Notes: generated by a model from the letters alone, not told the origin. 64,000 bases of DNA from Pseudocitrobacter faecalis (GCA_003315335.1 QNRL01000009.1:186001-250000), one strand, 5' to 3'. Positions 47,814-59,686 are shown, numbered from the stretch's first letter. Program-made: numbers and translations.

Positions 47814-48641
47814 TTGGAAAGCCTGTTAAACCTTCCGCTGGCTGGTGGGGCCAGTGTCAGGTTACTGCAAATTACTGATACTCACCTGTTCGCTAAAAAA
47901 AGTGAAACGCTGTTAGGCGTGAATACCTGGGACAGTTATCACGCCGTGCTTGAGGCAATCAACGCCTCGCAGCGTGAAGTGGATCTGGTGGTCGCGACTG
48001 GCGACTTAGCGCAGGATCACACCTCCGCGGCCTATCAGCACTTCGCTGAAGGCATCGCGCGATTTTCTGCGCCCTGCGTTTGGCTGCCGGGCAACCATGA
48101 CTTCCAACCCGCCATGTACAGCACGCTACAGGATGCAGGGATCTCCCCGGCCAAGCGTGTGATGGTGGGGGAGCACTGGCAAATCCTGCTGCTCGACAGC
48201 CAGGTCTTTGGCGTGCCGCACGGCGAACTGAGCGAATTTCAACTGGAGTGGCTGGAAAAACGGCTGGCAGAAGCGCCGGAACGTCACACGCTGCTGCTGT
48301 TGCACCATCATCCATTGCCTGCGGGCTGTAGCTGGCTCGATCAGCACAGTTTGCGCAATGCCGCGTCGCTGGATAACGTGCTGGTGAATTTCCCGAAGGT
48401 GAAAAATCTGCTCTGCGGCCACATTCACCAGGAGCTGGATCTCGACTGGAATGGCCGTCGGATGATGGCGACACCGTCTACTTGTGTGCAGTTTAAACCC
48501 CATTGCGCCAACTTTACGCTGGATACGATTTCGCCGGGCTGGCGCTGGCTGGAACTGCATGCCGATGGCTCGCTGACCACCGAAGTTTGCCGCCTTGCCG
48601 GGTCGGAGTTTCACCCGGATACCGCGTCAGAAGGATACTGA
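47814..48641 (+). CDS. cpdA: 3',5'-cyclic-AMP phosphodiesterase CpdA
   Basis: Hydrolyses cAMP in the cytoplasm and so limits CRP signalling. 275 residues, the E. coli length, from a TTG start (47814) with TAAGGA upstream; no in-frame ATG would give the conserved N-terminus [12 protein letters not shown]. The metallophosphoesterase motifs are complete: DTHLF, GDLAQD, GNHDF, HHHP and GHIH. The rare start codon may hold expression low. Its stop overlaps the yqiA start by one base. Confidence 0.95.
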   Translation: MESLLNLPLAGGASVRLLQITDTHLFAKKSETLLGVNTWDSYHAVLEAINASQREVDLVVATGDLAQDHTSAAYQHFAEGIARFSAPCVWLPGNHDFQPAMYSTLQDAGISPAKRVMVGEHWQILLLDSQVFGVPHGELSEFQLEWLEKRLAEAPERHTLLLLHHHPLPAGCSWLDQHSLRNAASLDNVLVNFPKVKNLLCGHIHQELDLDWNGRRMMATPSTCVQFKPHCANFTLDTISPGWRWLELHADGSLTTEVCRLAGSEFHPDTASEGY

Positions 48642-49216
48642 TGGCTACGCTTCTCTACCTGCATGGGTTTAACAGCTCACCCTGGTCTGCCAAAGCGACG
48701 GCGTTGAAAACGTGGCTGGCGGAGCACTATCCGGATATCACCATGGTGATCCCCCAGTTGCCGTCCTATCCTGCTGATGCCGCAGAAATGCTGGAAGCGC
48801 TGGTGTTAAAGCACGGGGGCGAACCGCTGGGTGTGGTCGGCTCCTCGTTAGGCGGCTATTATGCGACCTGGCTGTCGCAGTGTTTCATGTTGCCCGCTGT
48901 GGTGGTGAACCCGGCGATACGCCCGTATGAGCTGCTAACGAACTTCCTCGGTCCGAACGAGAATCCCTACACCGGTGAGCATTATGTGCTAGAGTCTCGC
49001 CATATTTACGATCTCAAAGTGATGCGAATTGACCCGCTGGAAGCGCCGGATCTCATCTGGCTATTGCAGCAAACGGGCGATGAAGTGCTTGATTACCGCC
49101 AGGCCGTTGACTATTTCGCCTCCTGCCGCCAAACGGTAGAGGAGGGCGGTAATCACGCATTTGTTGGTTTTGAAGATCATTTCACACAGATTATCGACTT
49201 TCTGGGGCTGCATTAA
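48641..49216 (+). CDS. yqiA: alpha/beta-hydrolase esterase YqiA
   Basis: 191 residues, alpha/beta-hydrolase fold with nucleophile elbow GSSLGG and oxyanion region LYLHGFNSS; Asp and His of the triad are likely in TGDEVLDY and GGNHAF. The E. coli protein has weak esterase activity; natural substrate unknown. Starts on the last base of cpdA and lies 27 bases before parE. Confidence 0.93.
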   Translation: MATLLYLHGFNSSPWSAKATALKTWLAEHYPDITMVIPQLPSYPADAAEMLEALVLKHGGEPLGVVGSSLGGYYATWLSQCFMLPAVVVNPAIRPYELLTNFLGPNENPYTGEHYVLESRHIYDLKVMRIDPLEAPDLIWLLQQTGDEVLDYRQAVDYFASCRQTVEEGGNHAFVGFEDHFTQIIDFLGLH

Positions 49217-51139
<1,923 letters not shown>

Positions 51140-51144
51140 TTAAG

Positions 51145-51168
51145 ACCCTCTCTGCGGAGAGGGTTTTC
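51145..51168 (+). terminator. parE terminator
   Basis: ACCCTCTC and GAGAGGGT arms with loop TGCG, then TTTTCATTT, 5 bases after the parE stop. Confidence 0.85.
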
Positions 51169-51171
51169 ATT

Positions 51172-52017
51172 TCACTGATGATTCTTACGATACTGCAACG
51201 GCGTCTCACCGATGCCTTTCTTAAACGAGCTGATGAACCATGTGGTATCGGCAAAACCGACCTGGCTTGCCACCTCAGCCACACTGATTGTGCTGTGCAG
51301 CAGTAATTCGCAGGCTCGTCGTAACCGTATTGTATTCAAATAGTTATGAATATATTCCCCCGTCTCGACATGAAAGCGCCGTGAAAGATAGCTGCGTGAT
51401 TTGCCGAGATCCTGCGCCAGTTTATCGAGACTGAATTTTTGCTGATAGTTCTCTTCAATCCAGAACATTACCGGGCTGGCGATGCCGTGGTTATCTTCCG
51501 GCATTTTTTCCTGCACCGGCGGCAGCATATGCAAAAGCGTCATCAACAGAGTGGTGACATGCTCCGCGCTTAGCCCTGAAGTGGCAAGCCCGGCGTAGAG
51601 AGTAAACAGATAATCGACGTGAACATGTGCGTCGGCAAGGTCGGCAACAAAGGCGGGGCCAGCGCGCTGAGACAGCATTTGCAGACGGCTACGCGCATCG
51701 GGAAAGTCGCGCAGCAGGCGAAGAATCGCATGCTGATCGAGATGAATTATCGTGCGGCGGTAGCTGTCCTGAGCCTGTTCATCCACCCTCACTTTGTGCA
51801 GCGTAAACGGCGGGAAGAAAAACAGCCGCCCCGGACGCATGGTGTACTGGCGATTATCGACAATCACCACGCCGAACCCCTCCTCGACGTACAGCACTTC
51901 CAGACACTGATGCCAGTGGTGATAGCGCACGCTGTTGGCGTACAGACGGCTGAACGATGCCACCTTGTCGTTCAGTGTGATCAGCTCCAGATGTTCCGAA
52001 TTTAATGTTGTACTCAT
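51172..52017 (-). CDS. AraC-family transcriptional regulator of the uronate locus
   Basis: 281 residues. The N-terminal cupin-like sensor domain (about 20-150, with HHWHQCLEVLYVEEGFGVVIV and PGRLFFFPPFTLHKV) is the typical sugar-binding half; the C-terminal two-helix-turn-helix domain (about 180-281) includes LDKLAQDLGKSRSYLSRRF and VAEVASQVGFADTTWFISSF. It is divergent from the DUF2264-MFS-GH88 genes across a 178-base region, so it probably activates them in response to an unsaturated uronate oligosaccharide. Ligand inferred from context. I do not recognise a named ortholog. Confidence 0.85.
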   Translation of the reverse strand: MSTTLNSEHLELITLNDKVASFSRLYANSVRYHHWHQCLEVLYVEEGFGVVIVDNRQYTMRPGRLFFFPPFTLHKVRVDEQAQDSYRRTIIHLDQHAILRLLRDFPDARSRLQMLSQRAGPAFVADLADAHVHVDYLFTLYAGLATSGLSAEHVTTLLMTLLHMLPPVQEKMPEDNHGIASPVMFWIEENYQQKFSLDKLAQDLGKSRSYLSRRFHVETGEYIHNYLNTIRLRRACELLLHSTISVAEVASQVGFADTTWFISSFKKGIGETPLQYRKNHQ

Positions 52018-52195
52018 AGCAACAGAATTAAATTTTTACGTAATAATCCCCACAACTAAACCACCGTTTTAAATTTTATCAAGTCGCGGTTTATTTATTC
52101 ATATCAGTTGTGACCGGGTTAACACTTCACCGCACGCCTGACTCTCTATGCTTGTACCACTTTCGGGGATGGCTAAGCAGAGGATTCTGGCGGTG

Positions 52196-54007
52196 ATGGA
52201 AAAATCAAATTCATTGTCTTCACGTGAAGAGGTGGTGACCGCGCTCACGAGCATGTTGAGTGCGCTGGATAAACAGTTTCCCGCCGGTGCGGCGCAATTC
52301 TCGTTGGGTGATACCTGTGCGCATTACAGTGTGGATATTGCCGAAATGGAAGGGATGTCACGCGCGCTGTGGGGCCTGTTTCCGCTGCTGGCGGGAGGGG
52401 CAGAAGTGCCATTCAGCGATAAATATTTCACCGCCATTAAGTGCGGCACCGACCCACATAGCCCGGCGTACTGGGGCGAAACGGGCCCGTACGATCAGCG
52501 TCTGGTCGAGATGGCGGCCTATGGCCTTGGGTTGGCGCTGTTACAGGGCCGTTTCACCGATCATTTCAGCGCCGCTGAGCTGAATAACCTGCACCGCTGG
52601 TTGGATCAAATCACCGATTCACAAATGCCGGACAGCAACTGGAACTACTTTGCCATCATGGTACAACTGGGCTTTAAGCGCGCTGGTCTGCCTTACGATC
52701 GCCTGGCTGTCGATAAGCGCTTCGCGATGATGGAAGCCTACTATCTGGGCGATGGCTGGTACTCGGACGGCCCCGGGCGGCCCAAAGATTATTACATCTC
52801 GATGGCGTTTCATTTCTATGGATTGATCTACGCCACGCTTAACGGCAGCGACGATCCGCTGCGTGCGGCAACTCTCCGCGAACGCGCCACGCTGTTTGCC
52901 CGCGACTTTATCTATCTCAGCGCCGCCGATGGCGCTTGTGTACCGTTTGGCCGCAGTCTGACCTACCGTTTTGCGATGGTCGCCTTCTGGAGCGGTGTGG
53001 CCTTCGCCGGGCTGGATGTCTTCTCGCCGGGCGTGGTGAAGGGCATCATTCTGCGTCATCTACGCTGGTGGCTGGAAAAACCGATTTTCGATCGCGACGG
53101 TATTTTGACTCTCGGTTTTGCCTACCCGAATCTGGCGATGTGCGAGGATTACAACTCACCGGGTTCGCCTTACTGGGCGCTGAAGGTCTTTTTGATCCTG
53201 GCGCTTGCGGCGGATCATCCGTTCTGGCTGGCGGAAGAACTGCCATTGCCCACGCTGGACGATGTTCATGTGATTGTCCCCGCGCAGCAGGTTTTACAGC
53301 ACAGCGAACATTCGCAGCACGTTGTGATGCTCACTTCCGGCCAGCTGGAGCTGAACAACTATGTGAACACCGACGCTAAGTACACCAAATTCGCTTACTC
53401 CAGTCGTTTTGGTTTCACCATCGAGCGCGGGCGTTATGGCATTAAACATGCGGCCAGCGACTCCATGCTGCTGCTTGCTGAGAACGATAACCACTGGCGT
53501 GGACGTCGGGAATGCGAAAGCGTCGAGATTCAGGAGAGTGCGATTGTGTCGCGCTGGTCGCCCTGGCGGGACGTGCATGTCACCACCTGGCTTATCCCGG
53601 CGGGGGAGTGGCACGTGCGCGTGCATCGTCTGGATACCGCACGTTATTTGCAAAGTGCCGAGGGCGGTTTCGCGGTGATGAAGGCCGATGCGCAGCAGGG
53701 GGAAGGCCGGTGTCAGATTACCGCGCGTAATGGCGTCAGCGTGATTGCCGATCTCTCGCCAACGCTTTCGCGCCAGAGCGATGCGGTCGTGACGCCGCCG
53801 AATAGCAGCATTATGTTCGCCGAATGTGCGTCGATTCCGCTACTCACTGCCGACCTGACGCCGGGTGAACACTGGCTCTGTTGTGCGGTGGCTGCCAGCG
53901 GCGACGTTAAGAAAAAATATCACCAGCCGCCACGGTTGGTTATTGAAAAAAATACGCTCAGGGTAATGGGTGCCTTAGACAAACAATATGCCGCTCTGAG
54001 TTTTTAA
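52196..54007 (+). CDS. DUF2264 domain protein, putative polysaccharide-processing enzyme
   Basis: 603 residues if started at ATG 52196 (MEKSNSLSSREEVVTAL); in-frame ATGs at 52148 and 52169 lack a ribosome site, and the family usually begins close to this point. The N-terminal ~370 residues form the DUF2264 helical repeat region (HYSVDIAEMEGMSRALWGLFPL; DSNWNYFAIMVQLGF; DGWYSDGPGRPKDYY), resembling alpha/alpha-toroid glycan enzymes; the C-terminal part is beta-rich. No signal peptide, so it is probably cytoplasmic. Beside a GH88 hydrolase and a permease, it may act on imported uronate oligosaccharides. The reaction is not known. Confidence 0.75.
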   Translation: MEKSNSLSSREEVVTALTSMLSALDKQFPAGAAQFSLGDTCAHYSVDIAEMEGMSRALWGLFPLLAGGAEVPFSDKYFTAIKCGTDPHSPAYWGETGPYDQRLVEMAAYGLGLALLQGRFTDHFSAAELNNLHRWLDQITDSQMPDSNWNYFAIMVQLGFKRAGLPYDRLAVDKRFAMMEAYYLGDGWYSDGPGRPKDYYISMAFHFYGLIYATLNGSDDPLRAATLRERATLFARDFIYLSAADGACVPFGRSLTYRFAMVAFWSGVAFAGLDVFSPGVVKGIILRHLRWWLEKPIFDRDGILTLGFAYPNLAMCEDYNSPGSPYWALKVFLILALAADHPFWLAEELPLPTLDDVHVIVPAQQVLQHSEHSQHVVMLTSGQLELNNYVNTDAKYTKFAYSSRFGFTIERGRYGIKHAASDSMLLLAENDNHWRGRRECESVEIQESAIVSRWSPWRDVHVTTWLIPAGEWHVRVHRLDTARYLQSAEGGFAVMKADAQQGEGRCQITARNGVSVIADLSPTLSRQSDAVVTPPNSSIMFAECASIPLLTADLTPGEHWLCCAVAASGDVKKKYHQPPRLVIEKNTLRVMGALDKQYAALSF

Positions 54008-54010
54008 TTT

Positions 54011-54028
54011 TCCGGGCGCAAGCCCGGA
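54011..54028 (+). other. perfect GNRA-loop hairpin between DUF2264 and MFS genes
   Basis: TCCGGGC and GCCCGGA arms closing the tetraloop GCAA, 3 bases after the DUF2264 stop. No T-run follows, so it is not a normal terminator; it could stabilise the upstream mRNA end or reduce read-through. Confidence 0.6.
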
Positions 54029-54068
54029 ATACTCTCTGTTGACCCTATATGCTTTCGTCGAGGATGGT

Positions 54069-55337
54069 ATGGAAAAGTTATCGTCTCAAAACAAGCTTGA
54101 ATATTACAAAATAAGTACTTTTATCTTTCTCTACTTTTTTACCTGGTCCGCCAGTATTGGTTTATTCGCTATATGGCTAGGGCAAAAAGCCAATTTAAGC
54201 GGTACGGTGATAGGGACTGTTTTTGCGGTGAACGGTATCTTTGCCGTCATCCTGAAACCAATTTACGGTTATATTCTCGATAAAATTGGCATGAGTAAAT
54301 GCCTGCTCTATTTTGTCGTTGCGGTCTCAGCCCTGATGGCACCATTTTTTATTTATGTCTATCAGCCGCTCCTGCTGTCGCACACCATGCTGGGGATTAT
54401 TGTCGGTGCGATTTATCTGAGCTTCGCCTGGTACGCGGGAGTAGCGGCCTGTGAATCCTATGCAGACCGTTACAGCCGCTTAAACGGCATGGAGTTCGGC
54501 CAGATTCGTATGTGGGGATCGCTCGGTTGGGCGGTGGCATCTTCCTTCTCAGGCCTGCTGTTTAACATCTCGCCCGCCTGGAACTTTATTATGGGCAGCG
54601 TGACGTCGATTATCATGCTGGTGGTGCTGATTAGCCTGAAAGTGAACACTAACTCCGTATATGCAGGCGAGGTACTGACCAAAGACAAAATCGCCCTGGC
54701 TGATGTCTATGCCCTGCTGCGAAGTGGCAAGTTCTGGGCCTTCTGTATGTATGTCGCTGGCGTGGCGTGGATGATGTTTATCGCCGAGCAGCAGTTCTCG
54801 CGCTACTTCGTCACCTTCTTCGAGGATGTTCATCAGGGCAACGCGATATTTGGTTATCTCGGCACCGTGCAGTCGGGTATCGAATTCCTGATGTATATGT
54901 TTATCCCGCTGGTAGTGAATTATATCGGTGCCAAACGAGGCTTATTAATCGTCGGCGCCGTGGTCGGTGCACGTCTGATTGTTTCCGGTCTGTGCGATTC
55001 CCATCTGCTTATTTCCGTACTGAAACCGCTTTATGGTCTGGAAATCTGTTTGCTGCTGGTGTCGGTATTTAAATATATCGCTGAGCATTTTGATAAACGC
55101 GTCAATGCGACCATGTACCTGCTTGGCTACCAGGCGATGTTATATGTTGGCAACGTCGTCGTTTCTTCACCTGCGGGTATTCTTTATGACCGCATAGGTT
55201 TTGAAAAAACGTACATCCTGATGGGCTCAATCGCCTTGCTGTTTACTGTCATCTCGGCATTTACCTTATCCGCCTGTCGTACCCAACGCAACCGCGCCGT
55301 GGCGCTGAATGTGGCTGAAAACAATGCGGGTAAATAA
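54069..55337 (+). CDS. MFS oligosaccharide:H+ symporter, LacY family
   Basis: Inner-membrane sugar permease of 422 residues from ATG 54069 (MEKLSSQNKLEYYKISTFIF), with GAGGA just upstream. About twelve hydrophobic segments; the first loop GYILDKIGMSK matches the MFS G-x-x-x-D-R/K motif, and the C-terminal half has YLLGYQAMLYVGN and GILYDRIGFEKTY as in the LacY/RafB/CscB oligosaccharide symporter family. In this context its cargo is probably an unsaturated uronate disaccharide for the GH88 enzyme downstream. Substrate not shown. Confidence 0.85.
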   Translation: MEKLSSQNKLEYYKISTFIFLYFFTWSASIGLFAIWLGQKANLSGTVIGTVFAVNGIFAVILKPIYGYILDKIGMSKCLLYFVVAVSALMAPFFIYVYQPLLLSHTMLGIIVGAIYLSFAWYAGVAACESYADRYSRLNGMEFGQIRMWGSLGWAVASSFSGLLFNISPAWNFIMGSVTSIIMLVVLISLKVNTNSVYAGEVLTKDKIALADVYALLRSGKFWAFCMYVAGVAWMMFIAEQQFSRYFVTFFEDVHQGNAIFGYLGTVQSGIEFLMYMFIPLVVNYIGAKRGLLIVGAVVGARLIVSGLCDSHLLISVLKPLYGLEICLLLVSVFKYIAEHFDKRVNATMYLLGYQAMLYVGNVVVSSPAGILYDRIGFEKTYILMGSIALLFTVISAFTLSACRTQRNRAVALNVAENNAGK

Positions 55338-55368
55338 TCCTGAACCGAAGAGTAATAAGGACACGAAA

Positions 55369-56559
55369 ATGCACAAATCCGTCGTTGAGGAAACATTACC
55401 GGAATTTCCGGGCGCGCCACTGAACATGGACGCGTTTAACGATGAAATGGGGGCTGCGCGACAGCACGTACTCACGCTGATTCGCCGTCATATGGCTGAG
55501 TTTGGTGAAAAATTTCCGGCGGAGACCTGTGAAAAAGGATTTTATCCGCTGACGGAAAACGTCGAATGGACCACCAGTTTCTGGACCGGCCAACTGTGGC
55601 TCGCCTGGGAGATGAGCGGTGATGAGGCTTTCCGCACGCTGGCGGAAAAACATGTGCGCTCGTTTGGCCTGCGTATTGCCGGGCGACATGACACCAACAC
55701 GCACGATCTTGGTTTTTTATATACGCTCTCCTGCGTTGCCGCCTGGCGTCTGACGGGAAATCGTGATGCACGCGGTTTCTCACTACTGGCCGCCGAAGCG
55801 CTGCTGGAACGTTTTCATCGCAAAGCCGAGATCATTCAGGCGTGGGGCGATCTCAAGGATCCCGCGCAGGCCGGGCGCATGATCATCGACTGCACCATGA
55901 ACCTGCCGCTGCTTTACTGGGCCAGCGAACAAACCGGTGACCCGCGTTTTGCTGATGCAGCGAAAGCGCATGTGCGCCAGTCGGCGAAATATCTGGTGCG
56001 CGACGATGCATCGACCTACCACACCTACTATATGGATGTGCAGACCGGCGCGCCGCGTTTTGGCAATACGCAGCAGGGCTACGCGGATGACTCCTGCTGG
56101 TCGCGCGGGCAGGCGTGGGGCATCTACGGTTTTATGCTGAGTTACCTCTACACCGGTGACAGAGAACTGATTAGCCTGTCGAAAAAGCTGGCGAACTACT
56201 TTCTCAATCGTCTGCCGGAGGATGCGGTATGCCACTGGGATCTGGCGTTGCAGGGGACGGATGCCTTACGTGATTCCTCTTCGGCGGCGATTGCAGTTTG
56301 CGGCCTGCTGGAGTTGGTGAAATCTCTGCCGGTCACCGATCCGGATCGCGCGCGCTATCAGCAATGGGCGATGGGGATGATGTCGTCGCTGACGAAGCAT
56401 TATCTGGCGGGGTTAGACGAGCCGGGTAACGGCCTGCTAAAACACTCGGTCTACCATTTAGCCGGGAACAAGGGCGTGGATGAGTGCAGTAGCTGGGGGG
56501 ATTATTTCTATGTGGAAGCGCTGGTGCGGATGACGCAGAGCTGGAAATTGTACTGGTGA
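55369..56559 (+). CDS. GH88 unsaturated glucuronyl hydrolase
   Basis: 396 residues from ATG 55369, AAGGA 8 bases upstream; no signal peptide, hence cytoplasmic. Family GH88 cleaves the delta-4,5-unsaturated uronic acid left on the non-reducing end by polysaccharide lyases. Two aspartates, D113 in THDLGFLY and D174 in MIIDCTMNLP, are 61 residues apart, exactly the spacing of the catalytic D88 and D149 in Bacillus UGL. Other hallmarks: WTTSFWTGQLWLAWE near 67, YADDSCWSRGQAW and the final SSWGDYFYVEALVR. It breaks down what the MFS permease imports. Confidence 0.88.
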   Translation: MHKSVVEETLPEFPGAPLNMDAFNDEMGAARQHVLTLIRRHMAEFGEKFPAETCEKGFYPLTENVEWTTSFWTGQLWLAWEMSGDEAFRTLAEKHVRSFGLRIAGRHDTNTHDLGFLYTLSCVAAWRLTGNRDARGFSLLAAEALLERFHRKAEIIQAWGDLKDPAQAGRMIIDCTMNLPLLYWASEQTGDPRFADAAKAHVRQSAKYLVRDDASTYHTYYMDVQTGAPRFGNTQQGYADDSCWSRGQAWGIYGFMLSYLYTGDRELISLSKKLANYFLNRLPEDAVCHWDLALQGTDALRDSSSAAIAVCGLLELVKSLPVTDPDRARYQQWAMGMMSSLTKHYLAGLDEPGNGLLKHSVYHLAGNKGVDECSSWGDYFYVEALVRMTQSWKLYW

Positions 56560-56565
56560 GTCATT

Positions 56566-56634
56566 GCCCGGTGGAGCTGCACTTCCCGGGCCAACATTAT
56601 CATGTTGCCGGGGACGCTTACGTGCCACCCGGCA
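56566..56634. repeat. imperfect palindrome between the uronate locus and ygiN
   Basis: TTGCCCGGTGG near the left end and CCACCCGGCAA near the right end are inverted copies with one mismatch, enclosing a further CCCGGG-containing stretch. REP-like; may end transcription of both converging genes. Confidence 0.45.
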
Positions 56635-56647
56635 AAACACTGGAGCG

Positions 56648-56962
56648 TTAAACGCCCGCTTCCAGGATACGAATAGACATATCCAGCACGTCGTTTTTCA
56701 CCGCTTCACTGTAGGCTTTCATATGCGGGGTCTGCAGGTGCGCTTCAAGATGCGCGATGCTTTCCCACTGCTCAACCATCACGATAGAGTCGGGTGACGT
56801 GGTCTGGAAGCTCACGCCTGCGGCATGGTCAACCATCGGCGCGTAGCCGTGGCAGCCTTCTTCCTGCAAAACGGTCGGGATGATTTTCGCAAACTGATCC
56901 AGAACCGCCTGACGATGGTGTTGGCCCGGACGTGTACGAATCTCTGCAATAACTGTCAACAT
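56648..56962 (-). CDS. ygiN: quinol monooxygenase YgiN
   Basis: 104-residue ABM-fold (dimeric alpha-beta barrel) protein that oxidises menadiol to menadione in E. coli, proposed to form a quinone redox cycle with MdaB. MLTVIAEIRTRPGQHHRQAV and the SIVMVEQWESIAHLEAHLQTP-type segment fit the family. 30 bases downstream of mdaB on the same strand. Confidence 0.94.
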   Translation of the reverse strand: MLTVIAEIRTRPGQHHRQAVLDQFAKIIPTVLQEEGCHGYAPMVDHAAGVSFQTTSPDSIVMVEQWESIAHLEAHLQTPHMKAYSEAVKNDVLDMSIRILEAGV

Positions 56963-56992
56963 AGTAAACTCCTTCTTAATCCAGCTTCCCAG

Positions 56993-57574
56993 TTAAGCAA
57001 AAATTTTACCAAGATGCTCGCGGTATTCTGCAATATAACGTGGAACGTCAGGCATTTTGATAACGTCGTTGGCGATAAAGGTCGGCAGCGCTTCCATTCC
57101 CAGGAACTGGTTGGCTTTGTGGAACGGCAGATAAACACCGTCTACGCCCACGCCATGGAAGAACTGTTCTTTATCGGTGAACGCTTCCATCGGCGCGTTC
57201 CAGGTCAGGGAAAGCATATAGGTTTTGCCCTGAATCAGACCACCGGAGCCATATTTTTTGCTGGCATCGGAACGGGTGCGGCCATCGCTGGCATACAGAG
57301 AACCGTGGCCTTCGGTGAACACGTCATCGATATATTTTTTCACGGTCCACGGTGCGCCCATCCACCAGCCCGGCATCTGCCAGATAACGGAGTCGGCCCA
57401 CAGAAAGTTTTGGACTTCGGCCTTCACGTCGTAATCGCTGTCGGCGCGCACAACTTTAACATCATGCCCGGCGTCGCGCAGGAAGCTTTCCGCGACCTCG
57501 GTCATGGTGTCGTTCAGTTGACCGTTAGAGTGGCCGAATTTTTTTCCGCCGTTAATAATCAGTATGTTGCTCAT
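56993..57574 (-). CDS. mdaB: NADPH:quinone oxidoreductase MdaB
   Basis: 193 residues, flavodoxin-like two-electron quinone reductase using FAD and NADPH; protects against quinone stress. MSNILIINGGKKFGHSNGQLN is the FAD-binding start; IWQMPGWWMGAPWTVKKYID is the conserved active-site stretch. Forms an operon with ygiN; in E. coli it lies next to qseBC as here. Confidence 0.95.
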   Translation of the reverse strand: MSNILIINGGKKFGHSNGQLNDTMTEVAESFLRDAGHDVKVVRADSDYDVKAEVQNFLWADSVIWQMPGWWMGAPWTVKKYIDDVFTEGHGSLYASDGRTRSDASKKYGSGGLIQGKTYMLSLTWNAPMEAFTDKEQFFHGVGVDGVYLPFHKANQFLGMEALPTFIANDVIKMPDVPRYIAEYREHLGKIFA

Positions 57575-57680
57575 TTTTTGTCCTCGATGAAAAGCGTTTG
57601 GCTGTCATAATACTCCTCCGGACGAGGCGTGAATATGAGCAAAATGTGCAAAGTCTTTTGCTCCAGAAGCAATAATCTTA

Positions 57681-59030
57681 TTACCAGCGCACCCGCGCTT
57701 CAAACCCACCTTCAGGGATATTGTCAAAATTCACCGTCATCCCGTGCAGAGATGCAATGCGCCGCACAATCGACAATCCCAGCCCGCTGCCCGTTTGTTC
57801 CTGGCCTGGCGGACGATAAAAACGCTCGCCCATTCGCGCCAGCGCATCCGGTGACACGCCTGGCCCGTTATCGCGCACGGTAAAACCGTCTTGCTCCAGC
57901 GTCACGTCGATAACACTGCCTGATGGACTGTAGCGCACGGCGTTATCCAGCAGATTACGCACCAGCAGGCTCAGCAGCAGCGGCTGGGCGGTGCGGGCGA
58001 TGTTGAGTGCGTTGAGGTGCAAGCGCACTTCGATTCCCGCACGCTGGGCGCTGTGATAAATATCCATCACCGCGGATTGCAGCAACTCTTCCAGTTGGAC
58101 GGTCTGTACATCCGCCAGGTTATCAAGCGAGTCGAGGCGGGAAAGAGTGAGCAGTTGCTCCACCAGACGGGTGGCGCGGTCGATCCCTTCATGCAACTGC
58201 GATAAGGCTTTCTCGCGCGCGTCAGCATCATCCTGTGAGAGCTGTGCCACTTCGGTTTGTACTTTCAGTGCGGTTAACGGGCTGCGCAGTTCATGGGCGG
58301 CGTCAGAGGTAAAACGTCGCTCGCGGATCATCATTTCGTGGGTTCGATGGAAGAGGTGATTGAGGGCGTCTACCAGCGGACGCACCTCATTCGGCACGCC
58401 CCGTGTATCAAGCGACGTATCATCTTCCGGCGAGCGGCGGCGCAGGGTGAGCGTCAGTTTTTTCAGTGGGCGTAGTTCACTGCTAAGCAGCAGGATCAAC
58501 AGTAAAAACATCACCGGCAGCGCAACCAGCCACGGCGTAAGCTGCGACGTGATGATATCCAGCGCCATCTCTTCGCGATACTCCCACTCCTGGCCGACCA
58601 CAATGCGGTATTTTTTATCGGCGGTGGTTAGCCACAGAAAACGCCAGCGATCGTCGTCATTGATTAAGTTGCCATCGTCAAACCCTTCCCGGCGATAGCT
58701 ATAAGGGATAAACGGGCCATTTTCGCCGTCATGCATCACCATTCTGCCGTCAATCGCGTATACCGCGAAGGCCAGCACGTCTTCGTCAAGGTGACCGTGT
58801 TTAACCTTCTTCGGCGCGCGGATAAACTGCTGCGAACTGCGCACGTCGGTAAAATCCATTGCACTGATGCGCTTGGCGAAGAGCATTTGCTGGGTATCGA
58901 AGAGTTTATCCAGCTTATTGGTGGTTTGATGCCAGGCCACCAGGCTGGCGCAGAGCCATGCGGCGGCGGAAAGCAGCATAAACAGCAGCGTCAGGCGGAC
59001 GCGCAGGCTGAGGCGGGGAAACAGTTTCAC
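57681..59030 (-). CDS. qseC: sensor histidine kinase QseC
   Basis: Membrane sensor reported to respond to autoinducer-3 and catecholamines and to phosphorylate (and dephosphorylate) QseB. 449 residues: TM1 (about 10-30), periplasmic sensor (about 35-160), TM2 (about 162-182), HAMP, the H box [16 protein letters not shown], and the ATPase with [16 protein letters not shown] and GSGLGLSI. Overlaps the qseB stop by 4 bases. Confidence 0.96.
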   Translation of the reverse strand: MKLFPRLSLRVRLTLLFMLLSAAAWLCASLVAWHQTTNKLDKLFDTQQMLFAKRISAMDFTDVRSSQQFIRAPKKVKHGHLDEDVLAFAVYAIDGRMVMHDGENGPFIPYSYRREGFDDGNLINDDDRWRFLWLTTADKKYRIVVGQEWEYREEMALDIITSQLTPWLVALPVMFLLLILLLSSELRPLKKLTLTLRRRSPEDDTSLDTRGVPNEVRPLVDALNHLFHRTHEMMIRERRFTSDAAHELRSPLTALKVQTEVAQLSQDDADAREKALSQLHEGIDRATRLVEQLLTLSRLDSLDNLADVQTVQLEELLQSAVMDIYHSAQRAGIEVRLHLNALNIARTAQPLLLSLLVRNLLDNAVRYSPSGSVIDVTLEQDGFTVRDNGPGVSPDALARMGERFYRPPGQEQTGSGLGLSIVRRIASLHGMTVNFDNIPEGGFEARVRW

Positions 59031-59686
59031 TGTGCCCCCAGGGTATAACCGATGCCGTGTACAGTGCGGATAAACTCGCTGCCCAGTTTGCGGCGCAGAT
59101 GATGCACGTGCACTTCCACGGCGTTGCTGGTGACGTCATCATCCCAGCTGTAGAGCTTTTCTTCTATCAGCTTGCGCGGCAGCACGCGCCCGCTGTTGCG
59201 CAGCAGCAACTCCAGCAGGGCGAACTCTTTCGGTTTTAGGGCGAGAGGGTCGCCGTTAAGCGTGGCGGTGAGTTTACCCGGATCGAGCGTCACCGCGCCG
59301 TGGCGCAGTTCATTGCTGGGCTGCCCGTGTGCGCGACGAATTAAGGCTTCCAGCCTGGCGGCGACTTCAATCAGCGCAAAGGGCTTACATAAGTAGTCAT
59401 CCGCACCCAGGCGAAGCCCTTCAACGCGTTGGCTGAGCGCATCGCGCGCAGTGAGGATGAGAACCGGCTCATGATGCGATTTTTCTCGCCAGGCGCGCAG
59501 GATATCCAGTCCATCAATGCCAGGCAGCGTGAGGTCGAGGATCACGGCGTCATACGGCGCGCTGTCGAGGGCTATTTTTCCTTCTTCGCCCCGGGTAAAC
59601 CAGTCAACCGTAAAGCCCATTTTGCCAAGGCCGGTCTTTAACCCGTCGCCAATCAGCTTGTCATCTTCCACCAGTAAAATTCGCAT
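59027..59686 (-). CDS. qseB: response regulator QseB
   Basis: 219-residue OmpR/PhoB-type regulator: receiver domain with phospho-acceptor D51 in [15 protein letters not shown] and conserved K101 in YLCKPFAL, then a C-terminal winged helix (about 125-219). In E. coli it controls flagellar genes and its own operon and interacts with PmrAB. Divergent from ygiW; a direct-repeat binding site lies between them. Confidence 0.96.
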   Translation of the reverse strand: MRILLVEDDKLIGDGLKTGLGKMGFTVDWFTRGEEGKIALDSAPYDAVILDLTLPGIDGLDILRAWREKSHHEPVLILTARDALSQRVEGLRLGADDYLCKPFALIEVAARLEALIRRAHGQPSNELRHGAVTLDPGKLTATLNGDPLALKPKEFALLELLLRNSGRVLPRKLIEEKLYSWDDDVTSNAVEVHVHHLRRKLGSEFIRTVHGIGYTLGAQ

